Shown here piece after piece: positions 21,378-31,195 of a stretch of DNA of 64,000 nucleotides (positions within the stretch are counted from its first letter, which is position 1; each line of letters opens with the position of its first letter). This stretch comes from Phytophthora sp. 'mugwort' (Eukaryota > Oomycota > Peronosporomycetes > Peronosporales > Peronosporaceae): the NCBI GenBank assembly GCA_033558025.1, contig JAUCEF010000017.1, positions 186,001 to 250,000 of the forward strand, given 5' to 3'. The notes beneath the pieces were generated by a model that worked only from the letters and a program-made list of their open reading frames with translations, had not been told where the DNA came from and did no database searches. A program made the translations under genes and the position numbers.

Positions 21378-23519
21378 CTATTGCGTCGATTCTTCAGACG
21401 TCTCCGACGAGTTCGACGAGTTCGACGAGTTCTCGCGCGGACGTTTGAATCGGGGGCTGGTGGGGGGCCGTGGGATTGGCGGGGAGCCATACTGATTGAT
21501 GGCGTATGATTTTTTCATGCCTGCCATGCACCGACGCATCGCAATCTTGTGGTCCACAATCGGGAACGGATAATCTTTGCCAATAAGGCAACCTGCAGCA
21601 TGTTGCACAGTCATTGGCGCCTTCCAGGGCTCATAGATATACTTGACTGGCATCTTGCTCAGTACCGGAACGTACTTGCGGATAAATAGACCTTCAGGGT
21701 CCCATTTTTTGCCAAATGTCGACGGGGAATACACACGAAAATAGGCCGAGAAGAAGTAGCTGCTGCTGAGCCAAAGCCAATTGCCGGCGTTAATGCTCCA
21801 GTCATGATCGATGAGCTGTTCCTGGAAAACCTCAAGTCCTCGTACCCAAGAAATGTACAGATCACCACGAGTAAGAAAACACGCTACCGAGTGACGCGCT
21901 AGATGATGCATCCAGCCTTCTTCCTTCAGTTGAATCATGATAGCGTCGATCCATGGGAAACCGGTCTGTCCATCGGTCCAAGCTTTGAATTGCGAGCGAG
22001 CGAGCTTATCATCATCAGTCAGGTCCTCCTCGTTCTTGGGAATTGTGTGCCATCGCCAGTCAATCTGCAGACATGTAGGATTTTCCTCCATCTTGTCAAA
22101 ATATGGGTTGGCTCGGCCGTGACAGTGGAAAAATTCACGCCAAAGAAGTTGCCCGTCTAAACTCACAGGTGTAGCCGATAGCGCTTTGGCGTGGTGTTCC
22201 TGAATGGCTCGTACGTGATGCAAAAATGTCCGCGGACTGATACAGCCAAAATACAAATACGGACTCAATGAAGTTGTCGAGGCAGATGGGGTCGTCTGTG
22301 CCGGGGAGGTTTTTGGCTTCTCAAACTTCACCACGCGACCTTCATTGCGACAGTAGTCACGCAGAATACTCAACGCAATTTGTTCACCACCGTAGATGAA
22401 CGGGTGTCGTTCTGGACTCTCGTAGCCAAAGTCAGTCACTTCTGGAAGAGTGAACTGTTGTTCAGGGCCCGCAATCTCGTCAAGTTGCTTCGCCTTTTCT
22501 TCCGGGTCTTCTTCTTCTTCGTCAACCTGCTCAAATTCCTCGCCTTCGGTCTTTTCCTCCTTCACATCAGACTGCGGTACCACTCGGTCGGGCTTGAGCC
22601 GGTTTCGCCAGTAATCCACCACTTGCTGATAGAGTTCACTGGGCAAATACGCAGGTGCCGGCACTTTTTCCGGCGTCGGTAGTGCCTTGGGCGGCTTCGG
22701 CTGCATGGCTAGTGCACGGAGGAAAGCCGTGTAGGTCTTTGGCGGTTCTCCTTCGTTGCCAGCAATAATGGCGTCCAAGTCGTAAAGCGTGTATCCATGC
22801 GTCGCATGCGTTTGGACGCCCAGTCGTGTGGCCAACGCCAGTGCTCGATTGTCTCGGTCGATAGCAAAAGGCTCACTTGCTCTATCGAAAAACAGGTGCG
22901 AGATGCGCCACGCCGGCAGCAAGCGACGCAGTACTTGCACTCCGTCTCCCCTGGCCACCACAAGCCGCGAGCCCCTCGCAGCCAACGCGTCGGCCAGGTC
23001 GGACACGCTCTCGAGCATGAACTGGAAACGGTTGGCACCGCAGAGCATGATCTTGGGGCGGTGCACGATGTACAGCGGGATAAAAACGACTTTGCGCCCC
23101 ACGCTCTGCGTCAGCTTCTCCTGTTGTTGCTGGACTAGTTCCAGCGCCGCTGTGAGCGCCAGATTGTCATGCAGCCGGAGATCGCGGCGAAACCACATGA
23201 GGATCCTGACTTCATCTTTACCTGAAGCCGTTCCTGGGTCAATTTCGCTCAGAATGAGCTGCTTCTGCTCTTCTATGACTGGCGCTTGCTGCTGCTGCGA
23301 GTGGACAGGTAGATTTTCCGTCGAAGACGACTCGTGGGGCGCGTTGATGGCCGCGTGCACGGCGTCCAGCGTCGCGGCGTCCAGCGTCGATTCGGGCAGC
23401 TCTGAGTCGGCGTCGGCGGCATCCAACAAGGAGGAGGCAAAGTTCACGAGGTCCGCGTCATCAGAAGTGTCGTCAGGGGGCAGCAGCGGCGCCGGGGGCG
23501 GCGGCGAGCGGTCCGTCAT
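21378..23519 (-). CDS. Cryptochrome / (6-4) photolyase family protein A
   Basis: A 713-residue flavoprotein. An acidic, Pro-rich leader of about 100 residues precedes the photolyase alpha/beta domain (starts ILMWFRRDLRLHDNLAL). The FAD-binding helical domain carries LLWREFF, GFPWIDAIM and HHLARH; the two His at the active site of (6-4) photolyases are present. The chain of electron-transfer Trp is kept (DHDW and NWLWLSSS). Members either repair UV (6-4) photoproducts using light or act as blue-light sensors; the sequence resembles the (6-4)/animal cryptochrome branch. The tail is basic then Asn/Ser-rich, with FKRPR as a possible nuclear signal and three GAGTTCGAC-type DNA repeats. A second family member lies 7.7 kb away on the same strand. 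Confidence 0.93.
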   Translation of the reverse strand: MTDRSPPPPAPLLPPDDTSDDADLVNFASSLLDAADADSELPESTLDAATLDAVHAAINAPHESSSTENLPVHSQQQQAPVIEEQKQLILSEIDPGTASGKDEVRILMWFRRDLRLHDNLALTAALELVQQQQEKLTQSVGRKVVFIPLYIVHRPKIMLCGANRFQFMLESVSDLADALAARGSRLVVARGDGVQVLRRLLPAWRISHLFFDRASEPFAIDRDNRALALATRLGVQTHATHGYTLYDLDAIIAGNEGEPPKTYTAFLRALAMQPKPPKALPTPEKVPAPAYLPSELYQQVVDYWRNRLKPDRVVPQSDVKEEKTEGEEFEQVDEEEEDPEEKAKQLDEIAGPEQQFTLPEVTDFGYESPERHPFIYGGEQIALSILRDYCRNEGRVVKFEKPKTSPAQTTPSASTTSLSPYLYFGCISPRTFLHHVRAIQEHHAKALSATPVSLDGQLLWREFFHCHGRANPYFDKMEENPTCLQIDWRWHTIPKNEEDLTDDDKLARSQFKAWTDGQTGFPWIDAIMIQLKEEGWMHHLARHSVACFLTRGDLYISWVRGLEVFQEQLIDHDWSINAGNWLWLSSSYFFSAYFRVYSPSTFGKKWDPEGLFIRKYVPVLSKMPVKYIYEPWKAPMTVQHAAGCLIGKDYPFPIVDHKIAMRRCMAGMKKSYAINQYGSPPIPRPPTSPRFKRPRENSSNSSNSSETSEESTQ

Positions 23520-23530
23520 GGAGCTCAGGA

Positions 23531-23550
23531 TCGAATGGCGGAATGACGCG
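23531..23550 (-). promoter_or_regulatory. Oomycete Inr/FPR-type start-site element for cryptochrome A
   Basis: Minus strand reads CGCGTCATTCCGCCATTCGA, close to the oomycete initiator plus flanking region, with one extra base. It lies 12-31 bases before the ATG at 23519. Confidence 0.55.
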
Positions 23551-23734
23551 CTTTGATCTAGTTTGCACCAATCCGAGCGGGTTAAAGGGGTATTTTCAAC
23601 TAATCAAAGCATACGAAAGTGTTAAAAGGGAGAAGGGTCCTTATCTTTAGCGCGAGACAATGCAATGTTATTAGTTGTCTTTATTGAGTGTGCTGCTTCG
23701 TGCAGTCTATTATATAAGGGTGCAAGACAGTGAT

Positions 23735-25078
23735 CTACTGGATCTCGTCGAAGCTCTGAGCAGCGCGCGACATGAGTGCCTGTGGGTTGCCCGCGTGCGG
23801 AGAGAAGAGCTCGGCCTCCTCCAGATGCTTCTCGTGCACCACGTCGTTCTTGGTCTTAACGTGCGCGAACACGCCGAGGCCGATGAGCGTCAGAGGCACG
23901 CCCAGATCCGTCACCAGCCACATGGTGCGGGCCCCATAGTGTTGATAGAAGTAGCCACCAATGAGCGTGCCCGTACCACGCGCGAGCCCATTCTGCACTG
24001 CGTTCAGCACGCCCATGATCGTGCCCTGGCAGCCAGGAGGAGCCGCCGAGTACACGTACTGCGTGCACGCCGCCCACGCCAATCCGTAGGTCACACCGTG
24101 CAGGAATTCGAACGGGATGGCGCTCCATGCGTTGGTCATGACGGCATAGTAGGAGACACGCAAGAAGTAGCCCAGGATGGACAACAGCAGCACGTTCACG
24201 ATGCCAAACCGATTAATGATCTTGTGGGAGTAGAAGAATGCGGGCAGTTCCGATGCTGTCTCGCACATGATGGCGATGCCCACGATCTGGGCGTTCTCGC
24301 CCGAAAGGTTGTACAGGTTGAGCGTGAGGAAGCTGGAGAGTACGCCATACATGAGCCCCATTAGGAACACGACGCCAAGTAGAACAAGCACGTCCACTTT
24401 CTCACATATAAGGCGGGCATTGTCCATGAACGAAGGAGGCTTCGAAGCACCACCTTCGAGATCAGTTTGTTCCAGCAGACAACTGTGTTGCATTGGCGGG
24501 ATTGTACGTAGCACCAGCAGTGACATAAGTCCGAGAGCCAAGCTCACGTTGAAAGACCACGAGATACCGGCGACGGCCACAATGAGGCTCGTGATGTAGG
24601 CCCCCGCACCGTAGCCGAGCGCACCGAACAAACGCTGCTTGCCGTACTCACCGCCGACCTTGTCCAGGAGGTTGAGCACTGTGTGATCCAGTAGCGAACC
24701 GGTCGGAGCTACCTGAAAATTTGACACGATGATGACGAGAACCATCCAGTTGAATGACCAGTAGAAGAATCGCACTGCGAACATGAGGAACGCGCCCGTG
24801 ACAATACACAGCACGTGGATAAGCCGCTGGTTCTCAATGTGATCGGCCACGGCGCCCCAGAGTGGCGGCGACACCATGGCACAGACACACGGCAACGTCT
24901 GCAAGAAGCCGATCTGCACCTTGGAAAACTGCGCCGTCTGCTGGTAGAAGACGCTCAGGAAGTTGATCTGCGCCGACGTCCATGCATTGCTAATGAGGTA
25001 CATGAGCTTGGGCTGCCACAGCGAGTGCGCGGGCTCCGCGACGGATGCAAGCAGCGGCGTCTTGCTCGTCACCTTCAT
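23735..25078 (-). CDS. Major facilitator superfamily transporter, MFSD6-like
   Basis: A 447-residue membrane protein with about 12 hydrophobic helices. The first half has QPKLMYLISNAW and a loop ending WGAVADHIENQR, the MFS loop 2-3 motif (G-x-x-D-x-x-x-x-R-like). The second half has FLHGVTYGLAWAACTQYVY and GLARGTGTLIGGYFY, a pattern known from MFSD6 and the nucleoside/H+ symporter-like (MFS_1_like) group. The substrate cannot be told. The cytosolic tail holds charged and Ser/Gln residues. The frame is open upstream to a GTG at 25240, which adds a basic stretch unlike a membrane protein start; ATG 25078 fits the family. It is divergent from the methyltransferase gene, 401 bases apart. Confidence 0.88.
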   Translation of the reverse strand: MKVTSKTPLLASVAEPAHSLWQPKLMYLISNAWTSAQINFLSVFYQQTAQFSKVQIGFLQTLPCVCAMVSPPLWGAVADHIENQRLIHVLCIVTGAFLMFAVRFFYWSFNWMVLVIIVSNFQVAPTGSLLDHTVLNLLDKVGGEYGKQRLFGALGYGAGAYITSLIVAVAGISWSFNVSLALGLMSLLVLRTIPPMQHSCLLEQTDLEGGASKPPSFMDNARLICEKVDVLVLLGVVFLMGLMYGVLSSFLTLNLYNLSGENAQIVGIAIMCETASELPAFFYSHKIINRFGIVNVLLLSILGYFLRVSYYAVMTNAWSAIPFEFLHGVTYGLAWAACTQYVYSAAPPGCQGTIMGVLNAVQNGLARGTGTLIGGYFYQHYGARTMWLVTDLGVPLTLIGLGVFAHVKTKNDVVHEKHLEEAELFSPHAGNPQALMSRAAQSFDEIQ

Positions 25079-25479
25079 CTGGCACAATGGCGTCGAAGAC
25101 CTGATAGAATTCCGTCGACTGCGACAGCTACAACGGGCGCGAAGGCACTGCGTCCTGCGTTGGAACTTGACGAATGAGGTCCTTGCCGGACACTCATTGC
25201 AGGCAGGTACGTACGGATAATGCTCGAACCCGTCCCGCACTCGCGCCGTCTAGTTCACCCCTTCTTGAAAGACTCCCTTCATATCCTCCAGTGTATGCCA
25301 ACCAGGACGGATGTCATAAATTCAAGTTTTTTGCGCCACGGTGGACTTTACATCCCATTTCAGCCAATCCCGTACTTCCATTCGTCTTTTTCACCAATCC
25401 GTATGCTCAAATCGGATGCCAGCAACTATCAGCCATCGGATTTCGTCACACGTCATATTTATTGACCAGCATCGTCGCC
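25079..25479. other. Shared upstream region of the divergent transporter and methyltransferase genes
   Basis: No gene. Both genes start outward from here, so it probably holds two promoters. A TCATATTTATT stretch about 25 bases before the methyltransferase ATG is the only start-site-like sequence I see, and it is a weak match. Confidence 0.4.
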
Positions 25480-26542
25480 ATGAGGTCCTCCGCGCTGACT
25501 GGCCTGCAGCAGCTTCTGGCCGACAAGAGCCGCGTCGTCGTGCTGGACGGCGGCTTCGCCACTGAATTGGAGAAGGACCCGCGCGTGGACCTGAGTGCCA
25601 GCAGCCTCTGGTCCGCATCGCTGCTCTTGGACAAGAACGCGCAGCTACAGGAGGTGGTCGTTAAGGCGCACAAGACCTACTTCCTGGCGGGTGCCGACGT
25701 AGCTACTACCGCCAGCTACCAGGCGTCCGTCGATGGCTTTAAGCGCGAGGGTGTGACGGCAGTCGAGGACTTCGAACGGCTCTTCGCCAAGAGCATCGAC
25801 CTCGGTGTGCAAGCGCGTGACGTCGCCTGGAGCGAACTGGACCAAAGCAAGCGTATCAAGCCTTCAGTCGGTGCCAGCATTGGCTGCTACGGTGCCGCAC
25901 TGGCCGACGGATCGGTAAGTTTCTAATCAGGAGCTGCAGCTACTGGATGGTGAGTTGACGATCTCATTTGTGGACCAGGAGTACCGTGGCGACTACGGCA
26001 AGACCAAGGACGAGCTGGTGGCCTGGCACAAGCACCGCTTCGCCTTTTTTACCGACTATGCGCCAGCAGATTTCCTCATCTGTGAGACCATTCCATGTCT
26101 TGTAGAGGTGGAGGCCTTCATGGACCTGCTGAATGAGTTTCCTGCCGCGCACGCCATTGTGTCTGTAGCCTGCCACAACAGCTCGGAGCTCAACAGCGGC
26201 GAGTCTATCGCTCGCGTCCCGGAGATCCTGGCCAAGCTCAAGAACCCGTCGCAGCTGCTGGCTATTGGCATCAACTGCACGCCGCCGCAGCACGTGGAAA
26301 GTCTGCTGCGCAAGCTGGACTGCTCCTGGCCGAAGGCTGTCTATCCTAACAGCGGAGAAGGCTGGGATGGAGTGAACAAGAAGTGGCTTCCTGCTGACAG
26401 TGCTGGTGGTCCCAGCTCCTGGGAGGAATACTTACCCAAGTGGTATGACGCTGGTGCACGCTTCTTCGGCGGCTGCTGCCGTACGTCTCCCAACGACATT
26501 CGCGCGATCCGCGAGTACTTCGAGCGTCGTCAGCTGCTGTAA
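25480..26542 (+). CDS. Homocysteine S-methyltransferase
   Basis: Two exons, 25480-25914 and 25979-26542, joined across a 64-bp GTAAGT...CAG intron at a codon boundary, giving 332 residues. The join restores the family motif GAALADGSEYRGDYG. The enzyme moves a methyl group, usually from S-methylmethionine, to homocysteine to make methionine in the cytosol. Substrate and zinc sites are present: LDGGFATEL near the start, GINCTPPQH, and the zinc pair in FFGGCCRT near the end. Length is normal for the plant/fungal MHT type. The last 111 coding bases, including the codons for the zinc-binding Cys pair, lie inside the antisense reading frame of the anoctamin gene. Confidence 0.95.
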
Positions 26543-29500
26543 ATGGCCGGTCCGACGCTCAAATCCACCGCTTGCTAACGTAACCTCGTGCTCAAGTTGC
26601 TGCGGCTCTTTAGACACAGAGGCAAGTGCTGGTGAGACCGCCGAATTCGAACGTTCAAGATACAGACGCTGCCTCTTATGATTGCGAAGATAACGCAGTG
26701 CTGTACGGACGTTGACGTCGCATCGCTTAAACGCTTCATCGCTTGGCAGCTGCTGCTGTACGCTAACGAGGTCGCACTGAGAAATAAAGCTCTCTACGTG
26801 TCGTCGCAATTCCTTTAATTGTTTCGTGTCGTGTTGGCGTCGAGAGGAACGATGATCCGGTGTGATATCGTAGCTGTCTGGCCCAGACACGCTGGGTTCC
26901 TCGCCACCGATCGTTCTGCGTGACATTTCTTCAGTTACCTTAACTCGTAAATGGACAGGCTCCTTTACTCCTAAGTCATCCAAGTGGAGAATCTCGTCGC
27001 ACGACCAGCAAACCGCGACATGACAAGAAAGACATCGCTTCGTCATTGCGATCTGAAGATTTCTCAGCGCATAGCATATGAAACATTGACGTCTCGCTAG
27101 CACGCTACTGTCAATAGCTCGTGCGTGGAAAACATCCACCTTCTTGTCGTCTTCTACTGCGCTTAAAACATTTCCCATGTTGGCCTCGCTGGGTATTAAA
27201 TCTGATGCTGTTAATGTGAGTGAGGTAGACACAACAGTCGACTGGGACTGGACCCTCTCTCCAAGCTTCATCGAGGCAGCAAGCAAATCCCGAGCTATTT
27301 GTTCTCGCTTTAAGGCCTCATCTCGCTCCTGTACGGCGTCCAAGTACTGTTTCGCCAGAATTTGGTTGACTTTAGACTGATCTGCACTGCTTTGATGGTA
27401 AATCCACTGACGTTCGTCCTTAACCGGCGTCAAACTTGTTGTAGTTCGTAAGTTTAGTAAGGTCCGTGAGGTACTGACACCAAGCATTCTCTTCTTCTCT
27501 TCCTCATCGGTTTGGTCTTCGTCTAGACGCACCCATGAGGCCGAGTCATCAATCCCTAATGACAAGAGAGCCTTGGCCCCAAGTACGACGTGTTCAATGA
27601 CTAATAAAAGCCACAATTCAATAATGTAGCCATTTGCAGCTTTTTCACTCCTCCAACTTGGCTGCATGACGTCTATCAAGCTCTCAAAGTCCGACCTCGT
27701 CGTGAAGAAGAGCACAGCGCAATTAACAGCAACAGCAGCAAAACTCATGAATTCAAGGATGCTCATGAACGTTGACACCTCCGTTTCGCTCTCAAATGGT
27801 GGACGTCGTTTAGCCTGCGTACAACTGAGGACATCCAGACGCGTCGCCACGATGTTGCTCAATAGCGCAAACAAAGGCGCGACGGGTAATACAGACACGA
27901 ACATGGTGACGTATCCAAACTGCAAGACGACTTCCATCTGCTTCCCCATTAAAAAATCGTGTGGATACATGAGCTCTTGGACGAGTACAAGAGGGGGAGG
28001 AGGGAGATATTCCTTTCCACGATATGATATGACTTTAACCATATGAGGAAGCTCAGCATCATACCATTCGTGACTTGCTAATGACCACCAATGGGTCGTA
28101 TATGATGCAGAAGCTTCTGGTCGGAAGCGAAACCCTGCAGATTTCCATCGAGATCGAACATGAAACATTGGGATAAGGTCTCGTTGGATCGAATTCCAGA
28201 GTTGACGAACCCCCATAATGATCAAGAGTTGCTTGCGAAGCTCGGCAGCATTTTGATCAACGAATGCGACCCAGAAGAGCGACATAAAAGCATTTAAAAA
28301 CTTAAACCAGAAGAGTTTTCCAGCTAGATTCGACTCGAATTCCCACACTGAGCGATGATTCTCCCAAGTTGTTAAAGACCGAGCCAGTCGCGTATACCAA
28401 TGATCAAGTAAAAGCATCGAGATGGCATTCATTAACGGCACGACGTACGGAACCAGCAGCGATGGTAACCATGGCATCGCGTTGTGTACAATGGACGAGG
28501 ACGCAGTATTTGTCTTCACTGATACGAAAATCGCCACTGCAGCGACGCCCATGCTCATAAGGACGGGGATTCCAGTGTAGATTCTGACCAGTTGTACGGC
28601 TCGAGGAAAGCTCACGTCGATCGCAGTCTTTGGCCGTAGCAATGTCGTTTCGACTTGGAAATCTCCATAGAAACCAGGCATCTCCTCGCTTCGATTGCGT
28701 CGGAAATGGCCAAACTTTCGCTGAATTTCACTTCGTTTCCGCTTCCAACGCTCCACCATTAACGTGGCCCAAATGGACACGACAATCGCAAAAAGGGGTG
28801 GCACAAAGCTTACGTTGTTCGCTAGCCAGAGCATTTGACAAGCTGCTCCAACCAGAGCGACGGGAACAAGCCACACGGTGTAGAACGTCACAAAAGCGTA
28901 ATAAAAGGCGTGTTTCTCTCCAAAATACGTGAGAAGTGGCCACAACATTTCGTATTGATGCCGCTTACGTTCCAAGAAGAATTGTTCCAGACTATTGCCT
29001 GCAAAAGGTTGAAAAATACGCTGATATGACTCAGTATATCCCCAATGCTGGATGATGTTACGACAGCCAGTAGCATCGTGAAGTGGGAAGATCGTTCTGA
29101 TATTGTGGTTTTTGAGATGTTTTTGGAGGTTAATTTTCCTTTGGATAATACTGAGAATCACTTGCTGACGCTGTAATGACCGAAAACTCTCAAACAAAGC
29201 GGGCGACGTCGAGTCGTACTTGGACCGTGTGGACGACCCGCGATGTTTGACCTTAAGTTGCAAGACGTGCGCTTGCTGAATGAGAACTTCATCCGTCACA
29301 CCAATCACAAGATAATCCGTTGTCTTCTGGGCCCAGCGAAACCATCTCGACGTTGTCTCCCGACTACCCGCTCGGGTCGCCACCAGAGTTGGTGCAATCG
29401 AGCTTTCCTCATGCATCGTCTCGATCACGGTCTCTTTAAACTGCTTCTTGTTCACTCCATCAAAGAGCAGGACGTATTCAGGTCGTGCACAGTCGTGGTC

Positions 29501-31126
29501 AATACCGAGCACTAGTCGAGAGGTCTCGCTTGAAATGTGGCGTAGTGACGAGCCCTCCACGTTCACGTTTACCAGTTCCCACGCGAGGCTTTTCGGACAA
29601 AGCAAACGGACAAACAACTGCACTGCACTCTCTTGTAAGTACAGCACTGCGTGAAACAACGGCGTCTCGTTGCGGTAGTTCCTCCAGCCGGTATTCAGAT
29701 GATCTTTGATGTTAAGTTGCTTTCTTTTCTCACTTTCAACGCAAAACTCGTCGTCTTTTATGGTCGGAACGACGATATTTTGCTTTGGTTTAGCTCGTTT
29801 ATGCGAAGAACTTAGCGTAGCAGCATCAGGAGGGTGCATTTGGTCTTCGAGCAGTTTAATTAGAAATAACTCGAGGATTTCCACTTGTCCATGACCCGCG
29901 ACGGCATGAAGAACCGATTGTTTCTTGCCAGCTTCACATGAACACATGTAGAGCATTCGGAGAGAAATATCGACGTCTTTGTCGTGTGTGCTCTGTATGA
30001 CCAACGAATTGACCACGGCCTTCTTAGCAACAGTACTACCACTTAATGTCGTCATCCGTAGCTTAATCTCGAGCAGTGAACGCACTTGATCGACGAGTCC
30101 AAAGCAACCTGCCCAATAGAGAAGATGTTGTCCATATCGGACGGCGTCTTGGACTGTCACGAGTTTAGCTGTTTGGCTCTGGACGTGCACGGGTTTACGA
30201 GCATTCATCTCACTCACGTACCGTGTTAACTGCGCTCCATTCGCTAGAAACTCGTGGATGAATAACTGCACAGCTTTAACATGATCAAGGCGTAGACGCC
30301 AGAGAAGATATTCTCGACTCATTTCCTCGTCTTCTTTCAAGGTTAACTGTCGCTGTATCACGAGTCTTTCATCTTGAAGCGCAAGTCCACGACGACCAGC
30401 TATATCCACAGGAAACAGGTCGTCTGTATCAGTCAACAATGGAATTGCCACTTGGGTCTTGGCAACGCGCTGTTTACCACGTCCTCCAAGATGCAAACTC
30501 GGGTCTAAGAGCATCGCAATCTGCTCGTGATTCCCATTGTACGCACCCCAGTGTAACGCTGTCCACTTGTTGCTTTTCTTAGGTAGATTTGGCTGATCTC
30601 CATGGATTAAAAGCTGCTTTGTCATGTCCAATCCGTCGTCAATGTGCTTGACATTCGAGCCACAACCAAAGCAACTCACACACTGCAGTGGGGTATTGCC
30701 AAAGTCATCCACGTGCTGCTTTCCCTCAAGCAAGTCACTCACAGGAATCGCCCAGTGTCGTGGTAGCTGCACTTGAGCCATAGGCACCACCTCGACGCAG
30801 CCATCTTTCGTCACCATTTTTACCTTGAAAAGGGCATCGTCAACGTCAGTAGATTGCTGGAACATGAGCACGAGCGGCTTCAACAACTCCAGTACTTCAG
30901 CTGCTGACCGACTGGTAAAGTGTACGATGCATTTCTCGCCCAAAAGCAGACGAACGACACTCGCTTGACCGCCCATACACGCAGCCAGTAGTGCCGTTCT
31001 CCCTGCGATACCTCGAATACGAAGCTGAGACGCAGGAGATAGACCAACTCCAGAGTCCTGTCCAAGGACCAGCAACTCCACCACTCGCTCTTCGTTGCCA
31101 TTCTCGCACGCCTCATACAGATCCAT
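26432..31126 (-). CDS. Ankyrin-repeat anoctamin (TMEM16-like) with C-terminal zinc finger
   Basis: A single-exon protein of 1564 residues. The first 500 or so carry ankyrin repeats, for example TALLAACMGGQASVVRLLL and TALHWGAYNGNHEQIAMLL. From about residue 725 the anoctamin domain begins, with FGEKHAFYYAFVTFYTVWL matching the family's first helix, followed by several more hydrophobic segments to about 1190. A coiled-coil stretch (VNQILAKQYLDAVQERDEALKREQ) follows, then a Cys-rich finger at about 1345-1390 (CFIC...CLSC...CWSC) like a B-box. Anoctamins are Ca2+-activated chloride channels or lipid scramblases; which this is cannot be told. The final 37 codons run antisense through the methyltransferase gene. 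No convincing intron near the end would avoid that. Confidence 0.85.
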   Translation of the reverse strand: MDLYEACENGNEERVVELLVLGQDSGVGLSPASQLRIRGIAGRTALLAACMGGQASVVRLLLGEKCIVHFTSRSAAEVLELLKPLVLMFQQSTDVDDALFKVKMVTKDGCVEVVPMAQVQLPRHWAIPVSDLLEGKQHVDDFGNTPLQCVSCFGCGSNVKHIDDGLDMTKQLLIHGDQPNLPKKSNKWTALHWGAYNGNHEQIAMLLDPSLHLGGRGKQRVAKTQVAIPLLTDTDDLFPVDIAGRRGLALQDERLVIQRQLTLKEDEEMSREYLLWRLRLDHVKAVQLFIHEFLANGAQLTRYVSEMNARKPVHVQSQTAKLVTVQDAVRYGQHLLYWAGCFGLVDQVRSLLEIKLRMTTLSGSTVAKKAVVNSLVIQSTHDKDVDISLRMLYMCSCEAGKKQSVLHAVAGHGQVEILELFLIKLLEDQMHPPDAATLSSSHKRAKPKQNIVVPTIKDDEFCVESEKRKQLNIKDHLNTGWRNYRNETPLFHAVLYLQESAVQLFVRLLCPKSLAWELVNVNVEGSSLRHISSETSRLVLGIDHDCARPEYVLLFDGVNKKQFKETVIETMHEESSIAPTLVATRAGSRETTSRWFRWAQKTTDYLVIGVTDEVLIQQAHVLQLKVKHRGSSTRSKYDSTSPALFESFRSLQRQQVILSIIQRKINLQKHLKNHNIRTIFPLHDATGCRNIIQHWGYTESYQRIFQPFAGNSLEQFFLERKRHQYEMLWPLLTYFGEKHAFYYAFVTFYTVWLVPVALVGAACQMLWLANNVSFVPPLFAIVVSIWATLMVERWKRKRSEIQRKFGHFRRNRSEEMPGFYGDFQVETTLLRPKTAIDVSFPRAVQLVRIYTGIPVLMSMGVAAVAIFVSVKTNTASSSIVHNAMPWLPSLLVPYVVPLMNAISMLLLDHWYTRLARSLTTWENHRSVWEFESNLAGKLFWFKFLNAFMSLFWVAFVDQNAAELRKQLLIIMGVRQLWNSIQRDLIPMFHVRSRWKSAGFRFRPEASASYTTHWWSLASHEWYDAELPHMVKVISYRGKEYLPPPPLVLVQELMYPHDFLMGKQMEVVLQFGYVTMFVSVLPVAPLFALLSNIVATRLDVLSCTQAKRRPPFESETEVSTFMSILEFMSFAAVAVNCAVLFFTTRSDFESLIDVMQPSWRSEKAANGYIIELWLLLVIEHVVLGAKALLSLGIDDSASWVRLDEDQTDEEEKKRMLGVSTSRTLLNLRTTTSLTPVKDERQWIYHQSSADQSKVNQILAKQYLDAVQERDEALKREQIARDLLAASMKLGERVQSQSTVVSTSLTLTASDLIPSEANMGNVLSAVEDDKKVDVFHARAIDSSVLARRQCFICYALRNLQIAMTKRCLSCHVAVCWSCDEILHLDDLGVKEPVHLRVKVTEEMSRRTIGGEEPSVSGPDSYDITPDHRSSRRQHDTKQLKELRRHVESFISQCDLVSVQQQLPSDEAFKRCDVNVRTALRYLRNHKRQRLYLERSNSAVSPALASVSKEPQQLEHEVTLASGGFERRTGHLQQLTTLEVLADRANVVGRRTAAAAEEACTSVIPLG

Positions 31127-31195
31127 ACAGCGATTAGTCTAGCAAAACTGTCGGGTTTCTGCCAAGCAATCATCTCTATTCAAAGCGATGGAGCT

